From contig OU862919.1 of the NCBI GenBank assembly GCA_917880885.1, positions 11,240,001 through 11,304,000 on the forward strand: 64,000 nt of DNA. The letters are read 5' to 3'. Shown here in pieces: positions 42,401 through 52,152 of the stretch (position 1 is its first letter; each line of letters opens with the position of its first letter). The notes beneath the pieces are model-generated. The model had not been told where the DNA came from and made no database searches. It saw nothing but the letters and a program-made list of their open reading frames with translations. Made by a program: the position numbers and the translations under genes. The stretch comes from Limnephilus marmoratus (Eukaryota > Arthropoda > Insecta > Trichoptera > Limnephilidae).

Positions 42401-43369
42401 GCCCACCATGTCCCCGCTTTCACAAACTGCGGGTTGGACTACTTCGGGCCCATGGACATCACTGTCGGCAGACGAAGGGAGAAGCGATACGGAGCCCTCT
42501 TCACCTGCCTGTCCACGCGCGCCATTCACCTCGAGCTGGCGACTTCCCTGTCTGCCGACTCTGCTATCATGGCCCTCCAACGCATGACGGCACGCCGAGG
42601 TCAACCAAAGACAATCTTCTCGGACAACGGGACCAACTTCCACGGAGCGGACAACGAGTTAAGGGACGCCCTGAACTCGCTCAAAGATGACGCCCGGATG
42701 AGGGATCATCTGACATCGCACGGGATCGACTGGCAATTCATCCCGCCAATGTCTCCTCACATGGGGGGAGCATGGGAGCGCCTGGTGCGGTCAGTCAAAC
42801 ACGCGCTGCAAGCCATACTGAAGGAGAGGGCCCCCAAAGAAGAGACCCTGAGGACAGCACTGGCTGAAGCTGAGTGGACCGTCAACAACCGTCCTCTCAC
42901 GCACATCTCCGTAGACCCGAGAGACGAGGAGCCCCTCACTCCCAACCACTTTCTGCTGGGAGCAGCAGGCAACCGGCCCCAGCTCTCGCTGTACGACAAG
43001 CAGGAGGAGGAGGTATGCCTCCGCCGCCAGTGGCGCATCAGTCAGCAGCTAGCTGACATGTTCTGGAGGCGTTGGCTCCGCGAATACCTCCCCACCTTGG
43101 CCACCCGACAGAAGTGGCACCACCCCGTCAACCCAATTAAGAAGGGCGACCTGGTGGTCATCATGGACCCCGCGATGCCCCGCAACAGCTGGCCTCGCGG
43201 CCGAGTCCTGGACGCTACCCCTGCTGCAGACGGCGAGGTGAGGACCGCCCGCATCCAGACGAGCACCGGAGTCTACGTTCGACCTGCCGTGAAGCTTGCT
43301 GTGATCCTGCCGGCCCCGCCTACTGATGCGACCCCTACTGACCGACCTTCAACACGTCGTGAAGACTAG
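39479..43369 (+). CDS. pol: Pao/BEL Pol polyprotein (protease, RT, RNase H, integrase)
   Basis: The frame is open from the gag UGA; numbering here starts at the GTG at 39497 (1290 codons). Protease: YALLDEGSTITLID, catalytic Asp near 23, with DEG in place of DTG as in many Pao elements. RT: VVFDAASRCRGTSLNDQL, LAADIKEMFLQV and active site YMDDYLDAV near 419. RNase H: LFCDASEQACCAVAYH near 597. Integrase: zinc finger HHHQKADHPS...HCPTC near 915-950, then catalytic D981 (DYFGPMDI), D1043 (SDNGTNFHG) and E1094 (GGAWERLV), the wide D-E gap typical of Pao/BEL. The C-terminal DUF5641-like part contains DPAMPRNSWPRG. No frameshift or stop, so all enzymes look usable. Confidence 0.94.
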   Translation, partial: RQADGAVLKVVPVVLTGPAEQITAYALLDEGSTITLIDTSAAEQIGAYGPIQGLRLHGAKGMCSSDHLSRRVQVTLRGAGISTDYHIKASTVKGLSLPEQRIPGGYITPTILIGQDNAHLIVSREVHEARDSTRILSRTALGWITHGGGTPSTNEGPITTLALHAESHKDDLLSDLIRANFAIDSLGITSASRETAHVVRANQLMEDTTRQMTTGRWETGLLWKADKITLPDNRQCALKRLWSLERKLLKEDDLAVAYREKINRLISQGHARELTAREAAKDSARKWYLPHFAVVNPNKPGKIRVVFDAASRCRGTSLNDQLLTGPDLLTSLLGNILRFREGKIALAADIKEMFLQVKIKTEDQLSQLFLWRPTPQQEPRTYMMTSMMFGATCSPSSAQYVRNRVALENTERFPAAADAIQHKFYMDDYLDAVDSISEATSLAKDVATVLSSGGFHLTNWASNNPAVMATIPPEDRARSAIRISSGEAETERILGLLWDPVTDCFLYAFRDTAEPELVSSPTKRQLLSIVMKIFDPVGFVACLTVRSKMLLQDVWRSSIGWDDTIKPEHNVRWLDWLGLLQSCGVAIPRRCLRSKHSSVTLHLFCDASEQACCAVAYHTEEVNGETTATFLASKCKVAPLKPLSIPRLELQSALMAARLAATLKKECRSNIARTVFWTDSTTVLCWLRTDPRTYSTFVANRLGEIDELSRIDDWRWVPTKLNPADIGTRDVEVPDLSPAGHWFSGPAFLTLAEAEWPRERSRLPQPDDNTLEVKAQYVGLTSTTADALPEISRFSSWHRLIRATAWVHRFIGRCRAGPHKPLDGHLRPEETREAELRWVKAAQEDAFSSELSALHQGTPVPNNSRLRSLNPFLGPDGLLRMDSRIRATSRISRDVRTPIILDGDHAYTRLLVNHHHQKADHPSTERTMAEVRGSYFVLRLRTNIRRITHHCPTCKMRRSKPAPPLMGPLPPSRLAHHVPAFTNCGLDYFGPMDITVGRRREKRYGALFTCLSTRAIHLELATSLSADSAIMALQRMTARRGQPKTIFSDNGTNFHGADNELRDALNSLKDDARMRDHLTSHGIDWQFIPPMSPHMGGAWERLVRSVKHALQAILKERAPKEETLRTALAEAEWTVNNRPLTHISVDPRDEEPLTPNHFLLGAAGNRPQLSLYDKQEEEVCLRRQWRISQQLADMFWRRWLREYLPTLATRQKWHHPVNPIKKGDLVVIMDPAMPRNSWPRGRVLDATPAADGEVRTARIQTSTGVYVRPAVKLAVILPAPPTDATPTDRPSTRRED

Positions 43370-43380
43370 TGCAGCGTAGC

Positions 43381-43393
43381 TACACGGGGGGAG
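43381..43393 (+). other. Polypurine tract of unit C
   Basis: TACACGGGGGGAG directly before LTR4. Confidence 0.8.
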
Positions 43394-44986
43394 TGTAACC
43401 GACGTGTTGCTCTCCCTCATTTCTTAATTTTTAATCTTATATGTTTTGCTCATGTACAATGCCCCGGTGCAACCAAATAAAGCTTGTGTGCCAAGTTTGC
43501 ACCGGGAGACATTCTAGAATCCTATAATTTTAACAATTAATACTTTATTTATGCTTATTTACGCCTCCAAAGGCAACCAGGCTGACTAGCCTCCTTTTTA
43601 TTTTTAATTAAGACCCCTTTGAGGGCCTTAATTTCCAGCCTTAGGCTAAGGCCCTAAAAAGGGCCATTTGCCTTCCCTCCCTTGCCGCTCTGCTGTTATG
43701 GCTCTGCAGGAGGCGGCAGCTCCGCCAAGCGGGCTGCTCTCTATTTTAATTATGGCCCTTTGTAGGGCCTTTTTTCGTCCTGGCCACGAAGTTCAATAAT
43801 ACCGTGCCGCCAGCAACGATCTTTTTCAAAACACATTTTTTCAATTTTAAATGTCTTTTTCTTAATACACAGATGCCCTGGTGACACAAGTAAAAACTTG
43901 GTTACCAAGTTGCCACCAGGAGACATCCTAAACTTATTATTTCATCGCCTTCAGGGCTATTTTTCCGGCTACAAAGCCAAAACACCGATTTGGGTGTCCC
44001 TATTAAGGGCCGTCATATTAGTCAAAAATACACCATATTTTAATATAACTTCGTTTAAACACCCCGTAGGACACTGAAACTAAGACATTTCAGTGCAGAG
44101 TCCTACGGGGCATCCATAGAGCCATAAATAAACATTGTAACTCTTAAACTGCCAACGCTATATGCTTTTGCGCACAAATTTTGTACTTAGAAAAATTCCG
44201 ATCAAAAAACAGTCTTTTTCCATTTTAAAAATCCAGGAACCTCGTAAGACGACGAGACAAACCGGTTTCGGTAGCCAGTCTTACGAGGAACCTGGGGAAA
44301 ATACTAACTTCTTCACATCACTTTGCAAACTTAAATTAAACTCAAATACCTACCAACAAATGGTAAACATTTCCAAAATTGTTCCTAAATTCATTAAACT
44401 AAAAATCTACGGGTAAAGAATACCCGTACATACATGTTAGAATTAAGAAATACTTTATAAAAACTATGTTATAACCTATAGAATTATTATTAAATAATGA
44501 TTTTAATCGACCACTTTCTTGAGCGACACAAGCAAAATGAAGTGCGACAAGAAAGTCGGCGTATTTATACTTACGGGCGAGGTCCAACCCCCCACCCCAT
44601 AAATGTACCATGTGATCACCTTTTTGCCCAGATTAGGGTATAAAAGGGCGCGTATTTCTCATAATAAATTAGTTCTTCTCTACAGTCAACTCGTGTTATT
44701 ATTCCTACTGGGAAATTTATTATCACTCAGCTGCCTCCCCCGCCGACCTCTGCCTGTCTTCAGTCCTGGTGCCAACACTCCTCCAGAAGAGCCGGCCCTA
44801 CTTTGGCAACCGCCAGGCGCCAGGATCAGGCAGAGGATTAAGCACATCCAGTGTCCTTCACGCATCAGGCACTGGGTGCACGGGAGGTCAGTTTTATTAT
44901 TTGTTTCCATCACCACCATCCTGTTCGTGCACTAAAAACCCGGTACTTTTTTATAGTCTTGTGGCGACGCTGATACGTCCGTTACA
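43394..44986 (+). repeat. Pao/BEL LTR4 (1593 bp), mosaic
   Basis: The first 70 bp or so carry the LTR3 variants (TTTTTAATCTTATATG, GCTCATG). After that it follows LTR1/LTR2 to the end, with one private change noticed (CACCGATTTGG). Confidence 0.9.
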
Positions 44987-44991
44987 AATAG
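44987..44991. repeat. Target-site duplication of the whole Pao/BEL array, right copy
   Basis: AATAG, matching 25750-25754. Confidence 0.85.
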
Positions 44992-45415
44992 CTTCGTTTA
45001 AAAATATATGGCTGGCCGTGGAAATGTTTTAAATAATTATAATAAATGTTTTACGAATCGTTGGAAAATGTGGTCCAAATTTGGACCGCTATCCATCGCA
45101 TAAAAATAAAAGTTGTTCATTTTTCGACCATAATCGCTCCAGTGGAAGGAAAATAATTTCCCTGTGTTATCTTTAGGTATGGTGTTTGGAGGGTCTTTAC
45201 GACAAGAGTCAGGAGTGAACATTGGTCTTGAAGAGACCCGTGTTGTTGGAGGGAGGAAACTGTTGAATTCAAGCACTAGTCGTGAAAATGACCAGTTCTC
45301 ATGTATAATATGTTTTTGCCTAATATGTAGCTTTTTCGCAAAAAATATGCCTTTCTGTTTCTACCTCTTGCCGCAGCTTTCTAGATTTTAATATATTTTA
45401 TTTTGTTTATTTATT
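44992..45415. other. No feature recognised
   Basis: Right flank of the array. Short frames at 45037-45276 (minus) and 45164-45391 (plus) overlap and show no motif. Confidence 0.5.
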
Positions 45416-45419
45416 GAAA

Positions 45420-45680
45420 AAAATATCGAATGCAGTTTACAAGCGGTAGAAGTAAAACTTCACCCATACAATCCCAACCAATAGGAGCCTTGAAAAGTGA
45501 GCTCATAATGAAAGTGGCCAATGAGCGCAGCTGGACGCTTCGTAGGTACTGTAAGTACTCGTAGGTAAGGTTTCATTCTCTCGCAGGCTAAATTTATGTG
45601 TTTGTCTCTTTTTAGTGTCATTTCCGTTTCATTGAGTTTCAAATCATCACAACGGCGATAAAGAAGTTTCACTCTAAAAC
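45420..45680 (-). repeat. MITE-like repeat B
   Basis: Its reverse complement matches 53700-54220 (TTTAGCCTGCGAGAGAATGA, GAGCTCACTTTTCAAGGCTC). Ends read AGAAGTTTCACT and TGAAGTTTTACTTCTACCGC, an imperfect inverted pair. It lacks the 259-bp insert seen in the 53.7-kb copy. Confidence 0.65.
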
Positions 45681-45784
45681 AAATTTCTATCCCATCTTTT
45701 AATCACAGGAAAAGAAAAAATACAGATTGTTTTATAATAATAATAAACATATTGAAATAATAACATCACTATATAAAATAAATA

Positions 45785-46940
45785 TACATCACTAGTGAGG
45801 AGTCAAATTGAATATAACTCAACTGTATGGTCTCCTCATTATAACGTTCATTCTCAAACAATAGAAAGAGTACAAAAAAAATCCTAAGCTTTTTAAATTA
45901 TAAACTAAAAATACCTAAAAAACAATTAAATTACACCTATCTTCTGCGTTTATCTGATTTAGTAAAATTGAGTGATAGAAGAACTGTTTTCGATCTAATA
46001 TTTTTATTTAAAAAATCTTGCATAGTAAAATTAACAGCCCTGAAGTCTCAGCGCTCATAAATTTTAATGTGCCAGCCAGAAACACAAGTTCAGTACTACC
46101 GTTTTATTGTGGCAATACAACGACCATGTCCCATTTCAATATACCACTTCACAGAATACAAAACTTAGGCAATATGTTTTCGCACATAGATTTACGGAAT
46201 GTGTCACTGATAAAATATAAGTATGAAATAATAAATCGTTTATCCTCTTTAAGATAAGTTATTTGCATGTATTATATAGAAATGTATTTTTCATTGTTAC
46301 AAAATTGTAATCTATATATCTTCTATATAAATAAAAATGAATCGCCGAAATGTATGTACGCGCATAACTTCCGAACGACTGCACCAAATTGGATAATGCT
46401 TTTTTTGTTGAGTTCGTTATGGTCAGAACAAGGTTTGTATAAAACTACTGGTGAGCTCTGGTATTACGAAATTTGGATAAAAAATTGCAATAGGTGGCAT
46501 GCGAGCTGTTTGAAAACTGAATGTACCGGGACTGAAATAATGGAATGCGGGAGGGTGGAACTCGGGAGGAGGGTTCGCGGGACGGGGGAAGCAGGCGAGG
46601 GTAGTGGGGTGTGGGAAGGCGGTGTGGGAACGCGAGAGGGGGAAGGGGACGCGGGAGAGGAAAGGGAGGCATGAGGGGAACGGGACGAATGGGAAAGGAC
46701 ACGCAGGGAGAAAAAATTTCTTCATTAAATGGCATAGCAACGCATGACGGGAACCAGCTAGTATTTAAATATCGTTGCATTTATTTTCGTTTTGTTATCT
46801 AAATATGTACATATTATGTCTTTCTCAACTATTTATTTCTGTTTTACAAACTCAATATAGCTTTACTTTTCATGTTGTTGCTATACACTATGTTATGTAA
46901 AAGCCGAAAGGCGTTAATATTATAAATAAATAAATAACGA
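45785..46940 (+). mobile_element. LINE remnant split by a Helitron
   Basis: RT C-terminal codons at 45785-46250 (RSQIEYNSTVWSPHYN, then LNYKLKIPKKQLNY and LSDLVKLSDRRTVFDLIFLF), with a frameshift and stops. The 3' UTR is broken by the Helitron at 46311-46761 and resumes to a hairpin GCC-GAAA-GGC (46903-46912) and a (ATAA)n tail at 46922-46937. The hairpin and tail resemble the LINE at 18.3 kb. Confidence 0.7.
46311..46761 (+). mobile_element. Non-autonomous Helitron
   Basis: Begins TCTATATATCTTCTATATAA after host A (46310); ends GGGAACCAG-CTAG before host T (46762). An imperfect hairpin GGCAT...ATGAC precedes the end. The interior is G-rich (46540-46690). About 450 bp, close relative of the 24.7-kb copy. 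Confidence 0.78.
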
Positions 46941-47500
46941 CTTTTTTTGCAAAAATAATTTATTACGTTTCCATTTTCCTAAATTTAAATATTTTCTTGG
47001 AGATACCGGCCGTTACTCTTCTCGGACGCATTACGTAAATTGCATCATGAATATAAGTCTAAAATGTATTGCTATATTATTAAAAACATAATGTGAAAAA
47101 AATAACACCATGTTGATGGATGAATGGTCAATTTACGCGCCGCCGCGACCGGGAATTCAGAGCGAATGGATGAGAGTAGATTCAATGCAGAATAAATGCG
47201 GTCATTAAAGATAATGTGTGACACGAATACACAATAGAATCTCCAAACTGGTGTGAAATTGATCTATAGCCCTGACATTAGAACATAAAAAATGTGAATA
47301 TGGTGTATAAATAAAAAAAGCGGAGATCGTTATAGCAACGTCTCAGAACGTCTTCTCCGGAGACATCCATTGTTTATCGTTACTGGGACCAGTATTCTCA
47401 ATATGCTAATTATTAATAATAATAATAATGGTCTTCATTCCAGGACGTGGGGAGATGAATACAATCCCACACATCCCATATAGGGTATAAACTACGTATA
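46941..47500. other. No feature recognised
   Basis: AT-rich with a short (AAT)n run near 47414-47428. Confidence 0.5.
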
Positions 47501-47514
47501 TTGAAAACATACGC

Positions 47515-47885
47515 GGCCGACGTAGAACCAGCGGTAAGGCTCTTGACTTGCATTCCGAAGGTCGCGGGATCGAATGTTATTTCACAATTTATTCATTTAA
47601 AATAATATATAGTATATTTGCGGCACGTTCCAGAGTGGAAGATACTCTCAGTATCTCCCTGGTATAAGACCACCATTCAGAATTGAAACGTTGCTTGAAA
47701 TGGTATTAGCCGTATTTGGTGACTAGATCTGAATAGCCAGGTACTTCCCCACCTTCCTCTTCCCTATTTCCATTCCCTCCCCACTACCTTCAGCCTCACA
47801 TCATACCCCAATCGGGGATGCCATAGTCTCACTGGCTCTAGATGGGAGCAGCTGAGACTCTTGTGAGGTATCACTATAAAAAAAA
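47515..47885 (+). repeat. tRNA-derived SINE (R1 family)
   Basis: The head at 47518-47577 has an A-box-like AACCAGCGGTAAGGCTCT and, about 30 bases on, a B-box-like GGGATCGAATG. The body (47740-47870) matches the inverted R1 copy at 9.2 kb. It ends in TATCACTATAAAAAAAA. Together this reads as a Pol III-type SINE. Confidence 0.6.
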
Positions 47886-48048
47886 TTTAAAAAAATGAGC
47901 GTGGGAGTAAAGATTGAACAGAGTCAAAACTAAAATAAAAAAAATGTTAAAAATAAAATCTAAAGCAAAGAAACACAGGAAAGAAAGAAAAATAGTAAAG
48001 TAAAATAAAATTCAGAAAATAAAAAAAGATTAGTATCTTTATATTTTA

Positions 48049-48306
48049 TTGAGCTCTTATTGGTCCATTGAATCTGAGATTGTGGGAGCCAGTGTCTTTC
48101 TTCGGTGTTATTATATGCTCGATCCTATAGTCAGACGGGATTCTATGTTGAGAATATTTCTGGAGTGGTTTATCTTTCCTCACACTCCTGAAATCCTGGT
48201 TCTTAATAGAGCTTTAAAACTTGGAACTCGCCCTTCTGTAAACATTGAGGTGGCACTGAAGAATAGGCACTGGGAACGCCTAACATCAAACGGTTCGCAT
48301 TATTGA
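48049..48306 (+). other. Unrecognised open frame (85 codons)
   Basis: The reading contains YYMLDPIVRRDSMLRIFLEWF and SPEILV-like residues (HTPEILVLNRALKLGTRPS). This loosely recalls the LINE C-terminal region, but I cannot assign it. There is no promoter or neighbouring gene evidence. Confidence 0.25.
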
Positions 48307-48587
48307 TACTATTGTATTGCACGCAAAGCCTTTCCATGGTTCTTTTTTAAAGACTTAAATTAAAAGACTAACACCCGTATGCATAGTCGGTTCCTCGAAA
48401 CCTCCTCCACTCGACCTTAGTCGAGGTCACCTCAAGGAAATCTTAAAAACTTCCTTGAAATCAGTATGTTCAGTTACGGCTTCACCCTCCAATGAGGAAC
48501 CTCCAGTAAATGAAGTTGAGTGAAGGAATGACGTCATTAAATTTCTTATTATTATGTTGGCAAACTGTAGAGAATATGATACGTTTA

Positions 48588-48717
48588 AAGATTTTCACGG
48601 CCAAAAGTATTTTCGTTAGTTGTTTTTGGGATATTATGCCGTGTTGCGCTACCTCGTTCTTTAGCCAACGTTTCAGACATCGTTGCAGTGTCCATCATCA
48701 GGGCAGATCCGGATGTA
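48588..48717 (-). repeat. Penelope 3'-end fragment inside the Harbinger element
   Basis: The reverse complement matches 15020-15140 of the Penelope remnant: CTGATGATGGACACTGCAAC, AACGTTGGCTAAAG, GCGCAACACGGCATAA, GGCCGTGAAAATC. Confidence 0.75.
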
Positions 48718-48718
48718 C

Positions 48719-49260
48719 TTGATTGGTACATGTGTACAATCTATAGTACCAACGATGCCAGGAAATCCAGCCCGTTGTTAAAATTTTCTTTTAACATCTG
48801 ACCTCTCGTCTACATCTCGTCTTGGGAAATTTAATGTAGTGGCCGATTTTCAATGCAAGTACTTCAGATATTTTAGTGACTATTCGAGATACCATAGCTT
48901 GAATCAGTTTGTGGAGATCTCCACATAAAACCTACAAACCTACAAACCAAACAAATAAAATCATATAAATGGTTTGATTGTGATAAAAATAGATTATTAG
49001 AGGTAGGTATACATAGATTTGCATCACAATACCTAGTTAAATAAATAAAGTTGTACCTAGCCATGTGTACTCACCTGAAAGTTCCCTGTGGCATAAAATC
49101 TCTAATAATTACTAATCTCATAAAATCTGTGGTTAAATTCAAAAGTGGCAAGAGGACATTTTTTATTGCATCTTTTCTAAATCGAAACCTTCTTCGGATT
49201 TCCACATCATCAAAAATTCCAGCGGATTTTCTGTATTCCGTAAATACCGCTTTATAGGAC
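48719..49260 (-). pseudogene. PIF/Harbinger transposase fragments
   Basis: Upstream part near 49250-49090: AGIFDDVEIRRRFRFRKDAI and, later, MPQGTFR, the N-terminal block of HARBI1-like transposases. Downstream part near 48890-48720: MVSRIVTKISEVLALKIG and GFPGIVGTIDCTHVPIK, the latter holding the first catalytic Asp of the DDE domain. Stops and shifts lie between them, and the rest of the catalytic domain is cut off by the Penelope insertion. The parts are in the right order, so this is a decayed copy rather than chance similarity. Confidence 0.7.
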
Positions 49261-49564
49261 GATATTGGTACAAATCTTCATAAAGGTAGTCAATAAAATC
49301 ATGGAAATTATTCATTATGCTAATAAAACTTGAAATAACCTCAGAAATAATGTGGTGCGCGCTGTTAACAAGCTTTGAGGAGACCTCAAGGTAGATCGCG
49401 ACGTACCTTGAGTTTGACAGTTCATTACTCGACTCGACTGAGGAATTTGCTCAAGTCGAGGATAGTTTTTTCAGTTCTGCATACCGAATTTATCCTTGAG
49501 GTTGAGTCGAGTCACAGTCGAGTGGAGGAAATCTCGAGGGACCGACTATGCATATGGGTGTTAG

Positions 49565-51428
49565 GTTCTTGAGATCACAGTAACTATTTATTGACCTATC
49601 GTAATTTATAAAAATAGTTTGAGTGGACTGACGTCCTTATTCACTGGAAGCTAGGTTTTATCTGGCGAGCTCTGGCATTATAATGACTGTGCACACCTGC
49701 CTTCGGTTACCTTCGGCATAAAACTCGTAATTGAGACCACGTGAATCGAATAACCCTTAGACAACCAAAGCAATGCGCGAATTAATCATAGGCTAATTAT
49801 GACACATTACTGTCATGATGCAAGTAGTTATTTAATTAGAAAAACAATAAAATAAAGTTTTAAAACAACTAATATATAAAGTAGGAACATACAGAAGTGG
49901 GGATATATTCCATAATAAACAGTGGTTCCAAAAAATAACGACTCAAAATAATTGGTGAAACAGTTAAATAACAGTTTAATAACAGTTAAATATAGATTAA
50001 AATAGTTTTCAAAGAAGAACATGATAATTTTTTTTAAGGCATTTTTTTCGTGATGCATCTCAAGAGCCCCCTGTCTGTAGGTACAATCTAAAGACAGTTA
50101 ACTATGTCGCCACCCGGTTGGGCAGCGTTATGAGACGGGTTAACATGGAGGCTGTAGGAAGGGATTTATTAAGAGCGTATAACCAGCCAGCGGACGAAAA
50201 TCCACATTTCGTCGAAAGTTGTTCTTACGATCGTGCAGGGCGGTTACAATGAGAAAGATTAATTATTCTCCGTACCAGCTTTTTAAATTATAACTCAATA
50301 TCGAATTCATTTCAATCCAAATTAGCTTTCATTTATACCTTCATCCAAAAATGCTGAAAGGCGTGATGATAAAACTATTAAAATAATGTACTTTTTGTAA
50401 TTATTTTTTGATTATAAGTATTTATCATTTTTCAATAATATCTAAATTTAATAAGAATGTTAAAAAAATCTAAAATATATTAGTTTGTAAGTGCGCAAAT
50501 AAATACACAAATGGACCAATTTTCGTCAAGAAACACATGTACGTACATATTTTTTAATGATTTTATTGAAACTAAAATTAAAATTCTAAAACATGCGTTT
50601 GCTAGATAATATATTGATTTATTTTACTGCATGATTATATTATTTGAAATGGGTGTGGTATAATACAAAATCTTTTTTGAAAATTTAACAAATCTGCCAA
50701 CGACCTATGGAATAACCATAAATTAAAAATTTTTCTCAAAATTTATTACATGCGAATGCTAGATAAAAATGCCGCGCCGGTAGCTCATTCCTCATATGAC
50801 CCGACTTAAACAAAAAAAACATTAGAGCTGGCAATCGGTCTGTTAAACCGGATTTTCAAAGTCAATATTTACTAAAAATTAAGTTAATGCAAATAATTTT
50901 TTTAGTATTTTCGAGAACACAGTAAAAATTACATCAAATTTCGAAAAATATAATCACTCTCGTATAAACTTCAAGATTTTAAATAAGTTTTACGAATCCA
51001 TAAATATTCTTTTTTATCGTCGCCAGTAAAGTTTTCATTTTGTGGCTTGAAATTTCCGTACTTACAGTCGCTAAGTTATTCAATTTGTTAAATTAAAATT
51101 TTTACTTTTTAAAGCTCCTTCTACAAAGATTTAACTATTTACTACTTATTACCCGGCTTCACCCGAGTTCAAACCCCTCAGGCCTTGAGCCTATTTTATC
51201 AAAATATTTCCACTTTGCAATAAAATCAAAATAAATGAAATATTTCTAAACACATCCGAAAAGTAAAATCTGCTTTTGAAAGGTGATGAAATACGCTTTG
51301 AGTTTTTATAATTCGAAAAAAAAAATATAATTTTTTTTTCAAACATAAAATTTTTAAAAGTGGCTCACTGAACATTTGTTTAAACTAAAATAACTAATAA
51401 CGAAAAAACACGTAGATAAGCAAATGTA
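49565..51428. other. No gene recognised
   Basis: AT-rich. 50090-50260 is less AT-rich but shows no frame or motif I can name. Confidence 0.45.
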
Positions 51429-51826
51429 TTACAAACTAGTCCTGGGTCAGTCGTGAATAACCCGCTCATTGAAACCCGGTCACGGACCACCAAAGAGCAA
51501 GCGGGTCATTTTTTCGTCAGCACCCGGGTCTCGCGACCCACTTGCTAAGCGAACCGCTCTACTACTGCAACCTGGGTTTCGGGTGCGGATGTGGCGGGGC
51601 GAGCGACGATAGATAGATGTATGAGAGAGCGAACGGTTTGTCAACACCCGAGTTTCGCCACCCGCTCTCTCGACTCAGGTAGTAGAAAGTAGCTGGGTGA
51701 AGCGTAATCGAGTTTCATATTTTGTGTCGCGAAAAGACCGGTCTTCGTGACCCGCTCGTGACGCCAGTGTGTCGTGAGCGACCCGGGTCGTATAAAACGA
51801 TCGATCGACCCAGGACTATTACAAAC
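51429..51826. repeat. 8-bp target duplications of the hAT MITE (outer span)
   Basis: TTACAAAC at 51429-51436 and again at 51819-51826, on either side of the element. It fits the hAT preference nTnnnnAn. Confidence 0.85.
51437..51818. mobile_element. hAT-superfamily MITE (382 bp)
   Basis: Perfect 12-bp terminal inverted repeats TAGTCCTGGGTC / GACCCAGGACTA with an 8-bp target duplication. The interior is GC-rich with many GACCCG / CGGGTC motifs in both orientations. No transposase frame. Confidence 0.85.
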
Positions 51827-52150
51827 GTTATCGTCAACTCACTTTTTTGTCGTTTCATGTAAAAATAATTAATAAAACATTCCCAAAATTTAATTTTTTT
51901 TTATCATATGATGTCGGATATTTTGGATTCATAAAGTTGTTCATTTTAATTATTTCGCGGTTAACTTTTAGATTTGAATAAAAATCGTGGTGTTTTGGCA
52001 TGCTAACATTGTTTAGATCGTATTTCTAACTATGATAGTAAGAGAGACACAACGATTTCTATGTGACCCATACGAGTTGTTCCGAAAACCGAATAAATTA
52101 GCCTGTGGGACTAAGATCACATTTTTACGAAAACGACAAATTTTATAAAG
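51827..52150. other. AT-rich sequence, no feature recognised
   Basis: Nothing recognised. Confidence 0.5.
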
Positions 52151-52152
52151 TA

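Larger units (their letters stand above)
25755..44986 (+). mobile_element. Pao/BEL retrotransposon array: four LTRs, three internal regions
   Basis: Order is LTR1 - unit A - LTR2 - unit B - LTR3 - unit C - LTR4, each neighbouring pair of units sharing one LTR. A single 5-bp duplication AATAG borders the 19.2 kb, a duplication length known for Pao/BEL. A and B repeat with a period of 5038 bp and differ at only a few bases, apart from a 274-bp deletion in B. They have gag but no pol enzymes. C has gag and a complete pol. Every internal region starts with a tRNA-Tyr primer site. The interior is clearly more GC-rich than the flanks. Confidence 0.93.
48368..49564 (-). mobile_element. PIF/Harbinger DNA transposon, degenerate
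   Basis: Terminal inverted repeats of about 45 bp: left CTAACACCCGTATGCATAGT..., right the complement, with CCTCCACTCGAC inside both. The minus strand carries transposase fragments. No clean 3-bp target duplication was seen. A Penelope piece is inserted at 48588-48717. Confidence 0.7.

Noticed and set aside
25750..44991. Three independent Pao/BEL insertions side by side
   Set aside because: Neighbouring units share single LTRs and no inner target duplications are present.
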